DNA from: Oscillospiraceae bacterium
Lineage (GTDB): Bacteria; Bacillota; Clostridia; Oscillospirales; Oscillospiraceae
NCBI GenBank assembly: GCA_902795045.1
Contig: CADBJU010000020.1
Location: forward strand, 17,889 to 81,888
DNA length: 64,000 nt
Direction of reading: 5' to 3'
The notes beneath the pieces are model-generated. The model was not told the DNA's origin and did not search any database. It was given only the letters and a program-made list of their open reading frames with translations. This document shows positions 42,422-49,999 of the stretch, piece after piece. Made by a program: the position numbers and the translations under genes. How positions within the stretch are numbered: position 1 is the first letter of the stretch; each line of letters starts with the position of its first letter.

Positions 42422-44089
42422 TTACCAGCTGCTGCCCTCGGGGAGTGCACTGCCGTCGGCGGTGATGTTCCGGCAGTCATATACCTGATAGGCGTAATTC
42501 GGGATGTCGTGGATATTGCAGGAGGTGAGGGCGATGTCGCGGCTGTTGTGGAAATAGCAGGCCCCGTTGGAGCAGTCGTGGATCTCGGTATAGCTGACCT
42601 CGCCGCCGCGGCAGTTATAGCAGGTGATGCCCAGAATGCCGCAGCCGTAGAGGGAGCAGTCTGTCACCTTGAAATCGCCGCAGTCCATGAGGCTCAGCAC
42701 GCCGCCCGCGCAGCCGTAGTCCTCCACATCCTGCGTGTGCCCGGAGGTGAAATTTGAAAGGCTCAGGTTCCTGCAGCTTTCAAAGCTCATGACCTCGCAG
42801 TAGCGCGGCTCAGCCACGATGCGTGCCCGGTGGGGACCGTTGGCCGTGATGCTGAGATTGTCCGCGCCGTGGATCACAAGGCCCGGCCCGTCGTAGCAGC
42901 TCATCCAGTACCAGTAATCGCCGCTTGCATAGCCGTAGCCCTGGGACTTGCTCAGATCATAGACCCCGTCCTCCAGGAAGATCACGGTGTCCGGCGCAAT
43001 GGAGGCCAAAAGCTCGTCCACATTGTGCACATGGATCATCCCGTCTTCCGACACCGCGGGGGCGGTAACGGTGACTTCCTCCACAACGGGCGGTGTCCAC
43101 TCGGAGTCCCCCTCGCGGGTGAGCGCCTCGAGCTCCGCAAAGGTGTAGGGCTCGCCGTCCGGCTTCACCACCTGCTCGCTCTTCTGCCAGCTTTCCATGT
43201 ACCAGCCGTTTGTGCAGTTGTTGTCCTTGAAGGAGCAGTTATCCACCACGGGCTGGAAGACGGTGCTGAAAAACATGCCGTCAAAGGTGTTGCGGCTTAC
43301 GTCGCAGCCGGCCAGCTGAAACATTTTGGCGGCGCTGAGATCCAGCAGACAGGTGCCCTTGCAGTCGCGTATGGTGGTGTTGAGGATGGCGGTGCTCCAG
43401 CTCGCGTTCAGGGAGAACACGCCGTAGCCCTCGATCCCGTGAATCGAACAGCCGTCAAGGTAAATCCCGCAGCTGTTCGCGGCATACAGCGCGCCGTAAC
43501 TGCAATCGCGGATGGTGGTTCCCTCCGCACGCACCTCGCGGGTACGGATAAGCTCCAGCCCGTAAGTGCCGCAGCCGTAGAGATCGCAGTTTGTCACGGT
43601 CATCCAGTTACAGTCGGTCATGTTGATGACCGCGCCCGTGCAGTAGCCGGGGCCGTCGGTGTGGCCCGCGGTGAAGCCCTCCAGCGCCACGTTCTCGCAT
43701 TCTACGAATTTCAGCACGCAAGCGTAGCGAGGTACGGTGACGATTTCTGTCCCGGGGCGGGCGGCGCGTATGGTGAGGTTTTCTACCTTGTCGATCTCCA
43801 GCTCCCAGCCGTCGTCATAGATCTCGTTCCAGCAGTAGTATTTGCTGCCGAACACGCCGTAGCCGAGGGCGCGGGTAAGATCGTAGCTGCGCCCGGTAAG
43901 GGTGATCACGGTATTCGGCGCGATGGCCTTCAGAAATTCGTCCACCGTGGCGGCTTCCACCTCGGTGAGCTCTACGCTGTCCTCACTCTCTGCCGAGGCA
44001 GTCCCCGCGTGGGCAAAGAACAGCGAAAACAGCAGCAGCGCCGCCGTCAGCAGAGCGCAGAGCCTTCTCTTGTCTTCCATTATAATCAT
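42422..44089 (-). CDS. Exported right-handed beta-helix protein with two tandem modules
   Basis: 555 residues. A signal peptide (LCALLTAALLLFSLFFAHAG, then TASAES) shows export. Two homologous modules follow. The first (about residues 45-330) begins ATVDEFLKAIAPNTVITLTG with YDLTRALGYG; the second (about 352-555) begins VHNVDELLASIAPDTVIFLE with YDLSKSQGYG. Each carries Cys-rich short repeats such as CDLYGCGTYGLELI and CSLYGCGILGITCY, typical of pectate-lyase-like parallel beta-helices. It could bind or process polysaccharide; no catalytic residues were identified. RBS GAGAGGAG. Separate from its neighbours. Confidence 0.8.
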   Translation of the reverse strand: MIIMEDKRRLCALLTAALLLFSLFFAHAGTASAESEDSVELTEVEAATVDEFLKAIAPNTVITLTGRSYDLTRALGYGVFGSKYYCWNEIYDDGWELEIDKVENLTIRAARPGTEIVTVPRYACVLKFVECENVALEGFTAGHTDGPGYCTGAVINMTDCNWMTVTNCDLYGCGTYGLELIRTREVRAEGTTIRDCSYGALYAANSCGIYLDGCSIHGIEGYGVFSLNASWSTAILNTTIRDCKGTCLLDLSAAKMFQLAGCDVSRNTFDGMFFSTVFQPVVDNCSFKDNNCTNGWYMESWQKSEQVVKPDGEPYTFAELEALTREGDSEWTPPVVEEVTVTAPAVSEDGMIHVHNVDELLASIAPDTVIFLEDGVYDLSKSQGYGYASGDYWYWMSCYDGPGLVIHGADNLSITANGPHRARIVAEPRYCEVMSFESCRNLSLSNFTSGHTQDVEDYGCAGGVLSLMDCGDFKVTDCSLYGCGILGITCYNCRGGEVSYTEIHDCSNGACYFHNSRDIALTSCNIHDIPNYAYQVYDCRNITADGSALPEGSSW

Positions 44090-44215
44090 GGGGCAGATCT
44101 CCTCTCTTGATCGGATTCAATAGTAAGACGCCGCGGCCGGGAGAAAGTTCCAGCCGGGACAGTATCTTTGTGAAAAAGATATTTTTATTTTTTGACAGGA
44201 TTTTACGAATTTCTT

Positions 44216-44244
44216 TTGACAAATTCCATAACATGGTTTACAAT
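44216..44244 (+). promoter_or_regulatory. Promoter of the lipoprotein gene
   Basis: TTGACA (44216-44221) and TACAAT (44239-44244) are 17 bases apart, 66 bases upstream of the start codon. Confidence 0.8.
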
Positions 44245-44310
44245 AATCTGCGTATACAAGATGCGTACAGAATGCGCGTATATAATTCTGAATGAAAGAG
44301 GAAGCAAGAT

Positions 44311-44976
44311 ATGAAAAACAAGATCATTGCGCTGGCCCTTGTTATAGTCATGCTGTTTGCCCTGTCCGCGTGCAGCGCCAAGCAGAGCGCACCGGCACCG
44401 ACCGAGACGCCCGCGCCCACGGCCGAGCCTACGCCCGCGCCCACCCCGAAGCCCACGGCCGAGCCTACGCCCGCGCCCACCCCCGCAGGGATCGAGCCGG
44501 ATTCCGGCATCCACACCATCGTCAGCAAGGCCAAGGGCTTCAGCATCGATTACGACAGCAAGTATGTCGCAAACGAGCTGCCCATGGGCGGCATCATCAT
44601 CAACGCCGGCACCGACGAGGGTGTGCCCTACTGCACCGTGAGCCTCATGGAAAAACAGATCATGGGCGTTGACAACGTCATCGACGCCGTTACCTACCTG
44701 CAGGAGCTGGGCGCCAGCGCCGTTGAGGAGCTGGGCGACGCGATGCTGACTCCTCCGGGAGAACCCACCACCTTCATCGAAGGCCGCGACCTGTACAACA
44801 TCTACTACACCTACAATGATGAGCAGCTCGGCGGCATGGTGATCTGCGCCTACTACGCCGAAAACCTCGAGGACGGCCGCGTCGTCGTCTTCAACTCCAC
44901 CGCGCTTGAGCCCGACAACCCCACCGTCACCGAGATCATCAAGCTCGCCGTGGATACCTTCAAGATCGTTGAGTAA
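44311..44976 (+). CDS. Exported lipoprotein of unknown function
   Basis: 221 residues. Lipobox LSAC at residues 17-20 after a short hydrophobic signal (ALALVIVMLFALSACS) predicts a lipid-anchored surface protein. A Pro/Thr/Ala linker follows, encoded by an imperfect tandem DNA repeat (AEPTPAPTPKPTAEPTPAPT). The folded part (about residues 60-221) starts near IHTIVSKAKGFSIDYDSKYV and resembles small PsbP- or DUF1795-like surface domains only loosely. I do not recognise a specific family. RBS AGAGGAAG. Single gene, own promoter and terminator. Confidence 0.8.
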   Translation: MKNKIIALALVIVMLFALSACSAKQSAPAPTETPAPTAEPTPAPTPKPTAEPTPAPTPAGIEPDSGIHTIVSKAKGFSIDYDSKYVANELPMGGIIINAGTDEGVPYCTVSLMEKQIMGVDNVIDAVTYLQELGASAVEELGDAMLTPPGEPTTFIEGRDLYNIYYTYNDEQLGGMVICAYYAENLEDGRVVVFNSTALEPDNPTVTEIIKLAVDTFKIVE

Positions 44977-44995
44977 TCTCTCCAAAATCCATACA

Positions 44996-45036
44996 AACGG
45001 CAGCGCCGCGGATTTCCGGGGCGTTGTTGTTTTATA
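44996..45036 (+). terminator. Terminator after the lipoprotein gene
   Basis: AACGGCAGCGCC pairs with GGCGTTGTTGTT (several G-T pairs), followed by TTTATAC. The tail runs directly into MITE copy 2. Confidence 0.6.
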
Positions 45037-45196
45037 CGATCCCCTAATAGAAACTCGACAGTCCTTCCGGCAATATTTGCGCCATGCTTCGTTGAAGCCC
45101 TTGACCATATATATCCATTATGCTCTGCGGGCTTCGCCTTGCCTGACACAAATTTAGCTCGGAATTCCTTGTCTGCTTTCTATCAGGGAATCGTAT
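45034..45196. mobile_element. MITE-like element, copy 2
   Basis: The 163-base element has terminal inverted repeats of about 20 bases, ATACGATCCCCTAATAGAAA and (complement of the end) ATACGATTCCCTGATAGAAA. It shares its interior with copy 1 (34766-34875) but carries about 50 extra bases near the right end. It is wedged between the lipoprotein terminator and the ABC-F stop codon at 45200. Confidence 0.75.
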
Positions 45197-45199
45197 TGA

Positions 45200-46807
45200 T
45201 CAGCTCCGCACATTCTGCTCCAGATCGCTGATGTGCATGTATTCGTCATAGGTGCACCTTCGGTCGATGATGCCGTCGTCGGTGATCTCGATGATACGGT
45301 TTGCCACCGTCTGGGTCAGCTGGTGGTCATGGCAGGAGAAAATGATGTTGTACTTGAAGGCCTCAAGGCCGTTGTTGAGCGCGGCGATGCTCTCCAGGTC
45401 GAGGTGGTTGGTCGGCTGGTCGAGCAGCAGGAAGTTTGCGCCCGAGAGCATCATGCGGCTGAGCATGCAGCGCACCTTCTCGCCGCCGGAGAGGACGCGC
45501 ACGTTTTTATAAACATCGTCTCCGGAGAAGAGCATGCGGCCCAGAAAAGTGCGCAGATAGCTTTCCCGCTTGTCTTCGGAAAACTGGCGCATCCAGTCGA
45601 TGAGGTCATAGTCGCAGCTGTCGAAATAGCTGTTGTGGTTTTTGGGAAAGTAGCTCGGCTCGATGCTGGCGCCCCACTTGACGCTGCCGGAGTCCGGCTC
45701 CTCCTCGCCCATGAGGATCTTATACAGCATGGTCACGGCAAGCTCATTTTTGCCCACAAGGGCGATCCTGTCGTCCTTGCCGACGATGAAGCTCACGTTG
45801 TTGAGAAGCTTTACCCCGTCCACGGTCTTGGAGACCTCGGTGACGAAGAGGCGGTCCTTGCCCGGCTCGCGGTTGGCCTTGAAGCCCACCCAGGGGTAGC
45901 GGCGGTTGGAGGCGGGCAGCTCCTCCACGGTGATCTTGTCCAGGAGCTTGCGGCGGGAGGTGGCCTGCCGGGACTTGGACTTGTTGGCGGAGAAACGGGC
46001 AATGAAGGTCTGCAGCTCCTGAATCTTCTGCTCGGCCTTCTTGTTCTGGTCCTTGATGAGCTTCTGAATGAGCTGGCTGGACTCGTACCAGAAATCGTAG
46101 TTGCCGACGTACATCTTGATCTTGCCGTAGTCGATGTCCACGATGTGGGTGCAGACGTTGTTGAGGAAATAGCGGTCATGGCTCACGACCAGCACCGTGC
46201 CCTCGTAATCCATCAGAAAATCCTCGAGCCACACCACGCTTGCAAGGTCGAGGTTGTTGGTCGGCTCGTCGAGCAGGATCACGTCCGGGTGGCCGAAGAG
46301 GGCCTGGGCCAGCAGCACCTTCACCTTGATGCGCGGGTCGGTGTCCCGCATGAGCTCCTGGTGCAGCGCCACGTCCACCCCGAGGCCCTGGAGGATGCGC
46401 GATGCGTCGCTCTCGGCCTCCCAGCCGCCGAGCTCGGCAAACTCCTCCTCGAGCTCGGAGGCGCGGATGCCGTCCTCGTCATTGAAGTCGGGCTTCTCAT
46501 AGAGCGCGTCCTTTTCTTTGCCGCACTCGTAGAGACGCATGTTTCCCATGATAACGGTGTCGAGCACCGTGTAATCGTCGTACAGGCTCTGGTTCTGCTT
46601 GAGCACCGACATGCGCCGCTTGGGGTCGAGCACGACGCTGCCGCTGGTGGGCTCCAGCTCGCCGGAGAGGATCTTGATAAAGGTGGATTTGCCCGCGCCG
46701 TTTGCGCCGATGATGCCGTAGCAGTTGCCGGGTGTGAACTGCAGGTCCACGCGGGAGAAAAGCACGGTCGGCCCGAACTGGATGGAGAGATCGTTGACTG
46801 AAAGCAT
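45200..46807 (-). CDS. ABC-F family ATPase with one degenerate ATP site
   Basis: 535 residues. Two ABC domains without membrane segments, joined by a charged linker (about residues 235-300). Domain 1 has an intact Walker A (GANGAGKST) and Walker B (LLDEPTNNLD), but its signature region reads DPRIKVKVLLAQAL instead of LSGGQ. Domain 2 has an intact signature (LSGGEKVR), but Walker A reads GKNELAVTMLYK with Val358 in place of Lys, and Walker B is LLDQPTNHLD with Gln464 in place of the catalytic Glu. ABC-F proteins act on ribosomes. It most resembles the YkpA/YbiT group. RBS AAAGGAG. Its leader contains a palindromic repeat. Confidence 0.9.
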   Translation of the reverse strand: MLSVNDLSIQFGPTVLFSRVDLQFTPGNCYGIIGANGAGKSTFIKILSGELEPTSGSVVLDPKRRMSVLKQNQSLYDDYTVLDTVIMGNMRLYECGKEKDALYEKPDFNDEDGIRASELEEEFAELGGWEAESDASRILQGLGVDVALHQELMRDTDPRIKVKVLLAQALFGHPDVILLDEPTNNLDLASVVWLEDFLMDYEGTVLVVSHDRYFLNNVCTHIVDIDYGKIKMYVGNYDFWYESSQLIQKLIKDQNKKAEQKIQELQTFIARFSANKSKSRQATSRRKLLDKITVEELPASNRRYPWVGFKANREPGKDRLFVTEVSKTVDGVKLLNNVSFIVGKDDRIALVGKNELAVTMLYKILMGEEEPDSGSVKWGASIEPSYFPKNHNSYFDSCDYDLIDWMRQFSEDKRESYLRTFLGRMLFSGDDVYKNVRVLSGGEKVRCMLSRMMLSGANFLLLDQPTNHLDLESIAALNNGLEAFKYNIIFSCHDHQLTQTVANRIIEITDDGIIDRRCTYDEYMHISDLEQNVRS

Positions 46808-46830
46808 AGTGGTCTCCTTTGCTGTTTGCC

Positions 46831-46896
46831 GTCATCCCGAGCGCAGAGAAGGAACTTCTTTTGCGGGGACAGATCCTTCGCTTTGCTCAGGATGAC
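46831..46896. repeat. CATCCTGAGCG-type palindromic repeat in the ABC-F leader
   Basis: Left arm GTCATCCCGAGCGCAGAGAA and right arm CCTTCGCTTTGCTCAGGATG plus AC form an imperfect palindrome. It lies between the ABC-F promoter (46910-46939) and its start codon, so it is transcribed. Confidence 0.75.
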
Positions 46897-46909
46897 GAGT
46901 GTTTTTCCC

Positions 46910-46939
46910 AGTATACCGTTTTCCGGCGGCGGCTGTCAA
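46910..46939 (-). promoter_or_regulatory. Promoter of the ABC-F gene
   Basis: On the minus strand TTGACA (46934-46939) and TATACT (46910-46915) are 18 bases apart, about 100 bases upstream of the start. Confidence 0.75.
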
Positions 46940-46944
46940 TGGGT

Positions 46945-46990
46945 GATAAAAGAGGCTTTGAAGAAAAAACCATTTCTTCAAAGCCTCTGG
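46945..46990 (-). terminator. Terminator after the caspase-like gene
   Basis: AGAGGCTTTGAAGAAA pairs perfectly with TTTCTTCAAAGCCTCT across a six-base loop; on the minus strand it is followed by TTTTATC. It insulates the ABC-F promoter just downstream. Confidence 0.88.
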
Positions 46991-47003
46991 TTGCCTGCAC
47001 CTC

Positions 47004-48194
47004 TCAGCGCCAAAACAGGACCTCCGATGTGTTGGCGGCGTACGACTGAACGGACTGCGAGGCTTTTTTTCTGCTTACCTCGCGCCCAGTGTAGTCGACA
47101 AGCTCTTCAACGCTGAGCTGACTGTCCTTGTTCGTGTCCGCCGGCATGGAGCCGGTATAGGCGCTGCTGCCGTACCTGCAGCCGCCGGCGGTCACAAGGG
47201 TGGTGGTGAAAAGGCCCTGCCCGTTGATCTCAGCGGCAAACTGCGTTTTGCTGCAGGCAGTGATGACCACAAACTTGCTTTTCGCAAGCTCGCCGGCATC
47301 GAACACCTCGTCGTCGGAAAGCACAAGCGTGGTATCACAGCCGGCGAAGGCGTCGATCATACTCTGGTTGAAGGCTTCCATTGCTTCAAGATCATCTTCG
47401 GTGCCCTGATTGAAGGTCTCCTGGTCCGAAAGATCGTATCCGGTGCCCCGGTCGATCGCGGATCCGCTGTAGCAGCTGTCGAGGATGACGATTACACGGC
47501 CCGGGACCTTGGAAAGCGCGGCAGCGAGCTCGTTTGAGGTGAGGAACATATCGTCGACACCGCGCAGCGCACCGAGATAAGCCGTACCGTCGCTGTACAC
47601 GCCGTGCCCGGCATAGTAGAAAAGCGACACGTCCTTCCCGGCGGCGTCGGCAAACACGGAACTGATGGCGCTGAGCATGCCGCTTTTGGTCTGATCCGGC
47701 CTAGCGGTACAGCTAAAACCGTTGGAAAAGCTGCGCAGCAGACTGCCCATGGCGTTCATGTCGTTGATGCACCCATGGAGGGGTTTGTCCTTATAGGCGT
47801 TGTTTCCGATCAGCAGCGCACGGTATGTGACCGCGTCGGGATCGGTGACCGGAAAGCCGTGTGCCTTTGCCCAATTGAAGCCGTAGCTGTCGGCGGCAGC
47901 GGTGAAGGAGACCGAAGAGCACGCGTCAAATGCGTCATCCGCAATAAAGCCCAGCGAGGCGGGCAGGTTTATATCCCTGACGCTGCTGTCAGCGAAGGCT
48001 TTGCTGCGGATCTCGGTGATGCCGTTGGGCAGGACCACCGTGCCGAGAGCGCGGTTCCCATAAAACGCGCTGTCCTCAATAAGCTTCACCGCAGCGGGCA
48101 GCTCCAGCACGGAATCCGCGCATGCCGTCCCCGGCAGGGAGAGCAGCAGACCGCTCAGCAGGAGCAGGGTAAGGATAAACGATATATATTTCAT
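47004..48194 (-). CDS. Exported caspase-like (C14) protein with leucine-rich repeats
   Basis: 396 residues. The signal peptide (ISFILTLLLLSGLLLSLPG) predicts export. Residues about 28-115 are BspA-type leucine-rich repeats (IEDSAFYGNRALGTVVLPNG, IRSKAFADSSVRDINLPAS). A caspase-fold domain follows, from YRALLIGNNAYKDKPLHGC (about 124): catalytic His197 in YYAGHGVY and Cys241 in LDSCYSGSA. Near the C-terminus DTNKDSQLSVEEL looks like an EF-hand calcium loop, as in calcium-activated metacaspases. The protein is probably a calcium-dependent exported cysteine peptidase or its signalling homologue. Single gene. Confidence 0.87.
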   Translation of the reverse strand: MKYISFILTLLLLSGLLLSLPGTACADSVLELPAAVKLIEDSAFYGNRALGTVVLPNGITEIRSKAFADSSVRDINLPASLGFIADDAFDACSSVSFTAAADSYGFNWAKAHGFPVTDPDAVTYRALLIGNNAYKDKPLHGCINDMNAMGSLLRSFSNGFSCTARPDQTKSGMLSAISSVFADAAGKDVSLFYYAGHGVYSDGTAYLGALRGVDDMFLTSNELAAALSKVPGRVIVILDSCYSGSAIDRGTGYDLSDQETFNQGTEDDLEAMEAFNQSMIDAFAGCDTTLVLSDDEVFDAGELAKSKFVVITACSKTQFAAEINGQGLFTTTLVTAGGCRYGSSAYTGSMPADTNKDSQLSVEELVDYTGREVSRKKASQSVQSYAANTSEVLFWR

Positions 48195-48276
48195 ATAGAA
48201 CCCTTCACCGTCACCTTTCTGTCAGACAGCGGCGATGCTGTCATTTGCGGATAAAAAAGATAATCCGGAAGCAAAG

Positions 48277-49989
48277 CTACCCGGTGATCCGGTAAATCAT
48301 CAGGCCTGTCTCCTCGCTCAGGGGTTCAACAGCCTCGGCCTTCGCGTCCGGATAATACGCGCCGCGCAGGTAGGCGAGGGTACGGTCGATCTCATGGTCG
48401 ATGAGGCGCACGTCCTCTCGGTTGACCAGATCGCGGTAGGGGTTTTCAATGCTCCACCTGTCCAGGACCGCCTCAATCTCCGGGTGGCCCATGCTCCAGC
48501 CGCCGATGAGCAGCAGCTTGTCGGCAAAGAGCGCGGGCGGGGTCTCCAGCGGGGTATACAGCTGATGGTCGATGGCCCAGATCTTGGTAAGGTACAGGTG
48601 CTCATCGTCCTCCAGGATGCGCGCGATGGCGGCTTTTTCGCTGCTCTTGTCCTCAATGGTGTTGTGCCGGTCGAGCCAGCAGTAAGCCCGGTTCATGCGC
48701 CAGGTGATAAACAGGCTTAAAAGCAGCACCGCCGTGAGCAGCAGCTTTTCGGCCTTGAGCTTTTCCGTGTCCAGCGCAAAGCTCAGCACCACCGCCATGG
48801 CGAGGAAAAGGCCGATGTCCACCCGGTTGGCAAGAAAGCGGTCGGCGTAGATCATGGCGAGGTAAATGACACCAAAGAGCCCGGCCATCGCCCCAAGGCT
48901 GATCCAGGTCCCGGCCCGGCGCTTCCCGCAGGCGAGCCACACGGCCAGCATCAGCGCAAAGCCCGCGAAGGGGCGGTCGAGGGTAAAGCCCATCAGGCAC
49001 TTGTTGAGGAAGACGCCCAGGCACTCGCCCGGGGTGCGGCGGGGGATCAGCTCGTCGCGCGCCGCGATCAGGGTTTCGAGATTCTTCTGATTAAAGCGCT
49101 CGGTGTCGTAAAAGCTCCACTTCTTCATCATGTAGACGAAGTTTTCGTCCATGCCGACGGAATCGTAGATCTCCGGCATTTCCGAATATTCCGGGGTCTG
49201 GAAGTCGATAAAGCTTGAGCGCGTGTTGTTGAACGCCCAGAAGCCGCCCGCCTCGGGCCGCTGCCACACGGCATAGTCCAGAATAAACAGCCCCGCCGCA
49301 CACACGGCCAGCAGCGCAAAGGGCGCGATCAGGCGAAGGTACTGTCTCATTCTTTCACGGAAAGGAAAGCTGCGATTTTCCACGCCGCGCTCAATGAGCA
49401 GCGCGAGAACACCGCAGGCCATCAGCACCGCACATACGCCGAACTCCTCAAAGCGCCACACATAGCCGCAAAGCGCCAGCACAAAGCCGAGGCTCAGCGG
49501 CATCTTCCGTGTCCGTCCGCCGTCGCTCCGCACGGCATGGAGCATCAGCGCCATCCCGCCGACGGTGCCGACGGCGGCGGGCTTGGAGAAATTCATGCTG
49601 AGATAACAGTCCGTCCCGAACGCGCCGAGCAGCACCGCCGTCATCACCAGCGCCGGGCCGGGGCGGTATCGCCGCAGCAGCACCCAGGTGACGGCGGAAA
49701 AGCCGAGGTACAAAAGCAGATACTGGGCGGCGGAATACCAGTTGAAGCCGTCACCGAAAAGACTGTACACGGTTTTCATCAGCCAACCGAGGCAGATGTT
49801 GATAAAGGGAGCGTACATGGTCTTGTGCGCCATCTGCCCGTCGAAGAATTTGGAGATAAAGAGATCGTCGTTCGTCTCCCACATGGGGGCAAAAAAACAC
49901 AGCATGACAAGGAGAAACACCGCGTTGAGCCCAAGGGCCAGCAGGACGCGGGGCCGTGCTTTCTGATTCCATTGTTCCTTCAAGCTCAT
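48277..49989 (-). CDS. Polytopic membrane protein, paralogue A
   Basis: 570 residues with about ten membrane segments. The first extracytoplasmic loop has WETNDDLFISKFFDGQMAHK, matched by FESNDDPTLSAFADGQMANS in the gene just upstream. The C-terminal 120 residues form a soluble domain (ENPYRDLVN, EPLSEETGLMIYR) also shared with it. The plan (N-terminal acidic loop, many helices, C-terminal outer domain) resembles GT-C glycosyltransferases, but no defined family was recognised. It is last in the tex-galT series, ten bases after paralogue B. Confidence 0.75.
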   Translation of the reverse strand: MSLKEQWNQKARPRVLLALGLNAVFLLVMLCFFAPMWETNDDLFISKFFDGQMAHKTMYAPFINICLGWLMKTVYSLFGDGFNWYSAAQYLLLYLGFSAVTWVLLRRYRPGPALVMTAVLLGAFGTDCYLSMNFSKPAAVGTVGGMALMLHAVRSDGGRTRKMPLSLGFVLALCGYVWRFEEFGVCAVLMACGVLALLIERGVENRSFPFRERMRQYLRLIAPFALLAVCAAGLFILDYAVWQRPEAGGFWAFNNTRSSFIDFQTPEYSEMPEIYDSVGMDENFVYMMKKWSFYDTERFNQKNLETLIAARDELIPRRTPGECLGVFLNKCLMGFTLDRPFAGFALMLAVWLACGKRRAGTWISLGAMAGLFGVIYLAMIYADRFLANRVDIGLFLAMAVVLSFALDTEKLKAEKLLLTAVLLLSLFITWRMNRAYCWLDRHNTIEDKSSEKAAIARILEDDEHLYLTKIWAIDHQLYTPLETPPALFADKLLLIGGWSMGHPEIEAVLDRWSIENPYRDLVNREDVRLIDHEIDRTLAYLRGAYYPDAKAEAVEPLSEETGLMIYRITG

Positions 49990-49999
49990 GGCGCGTCCC

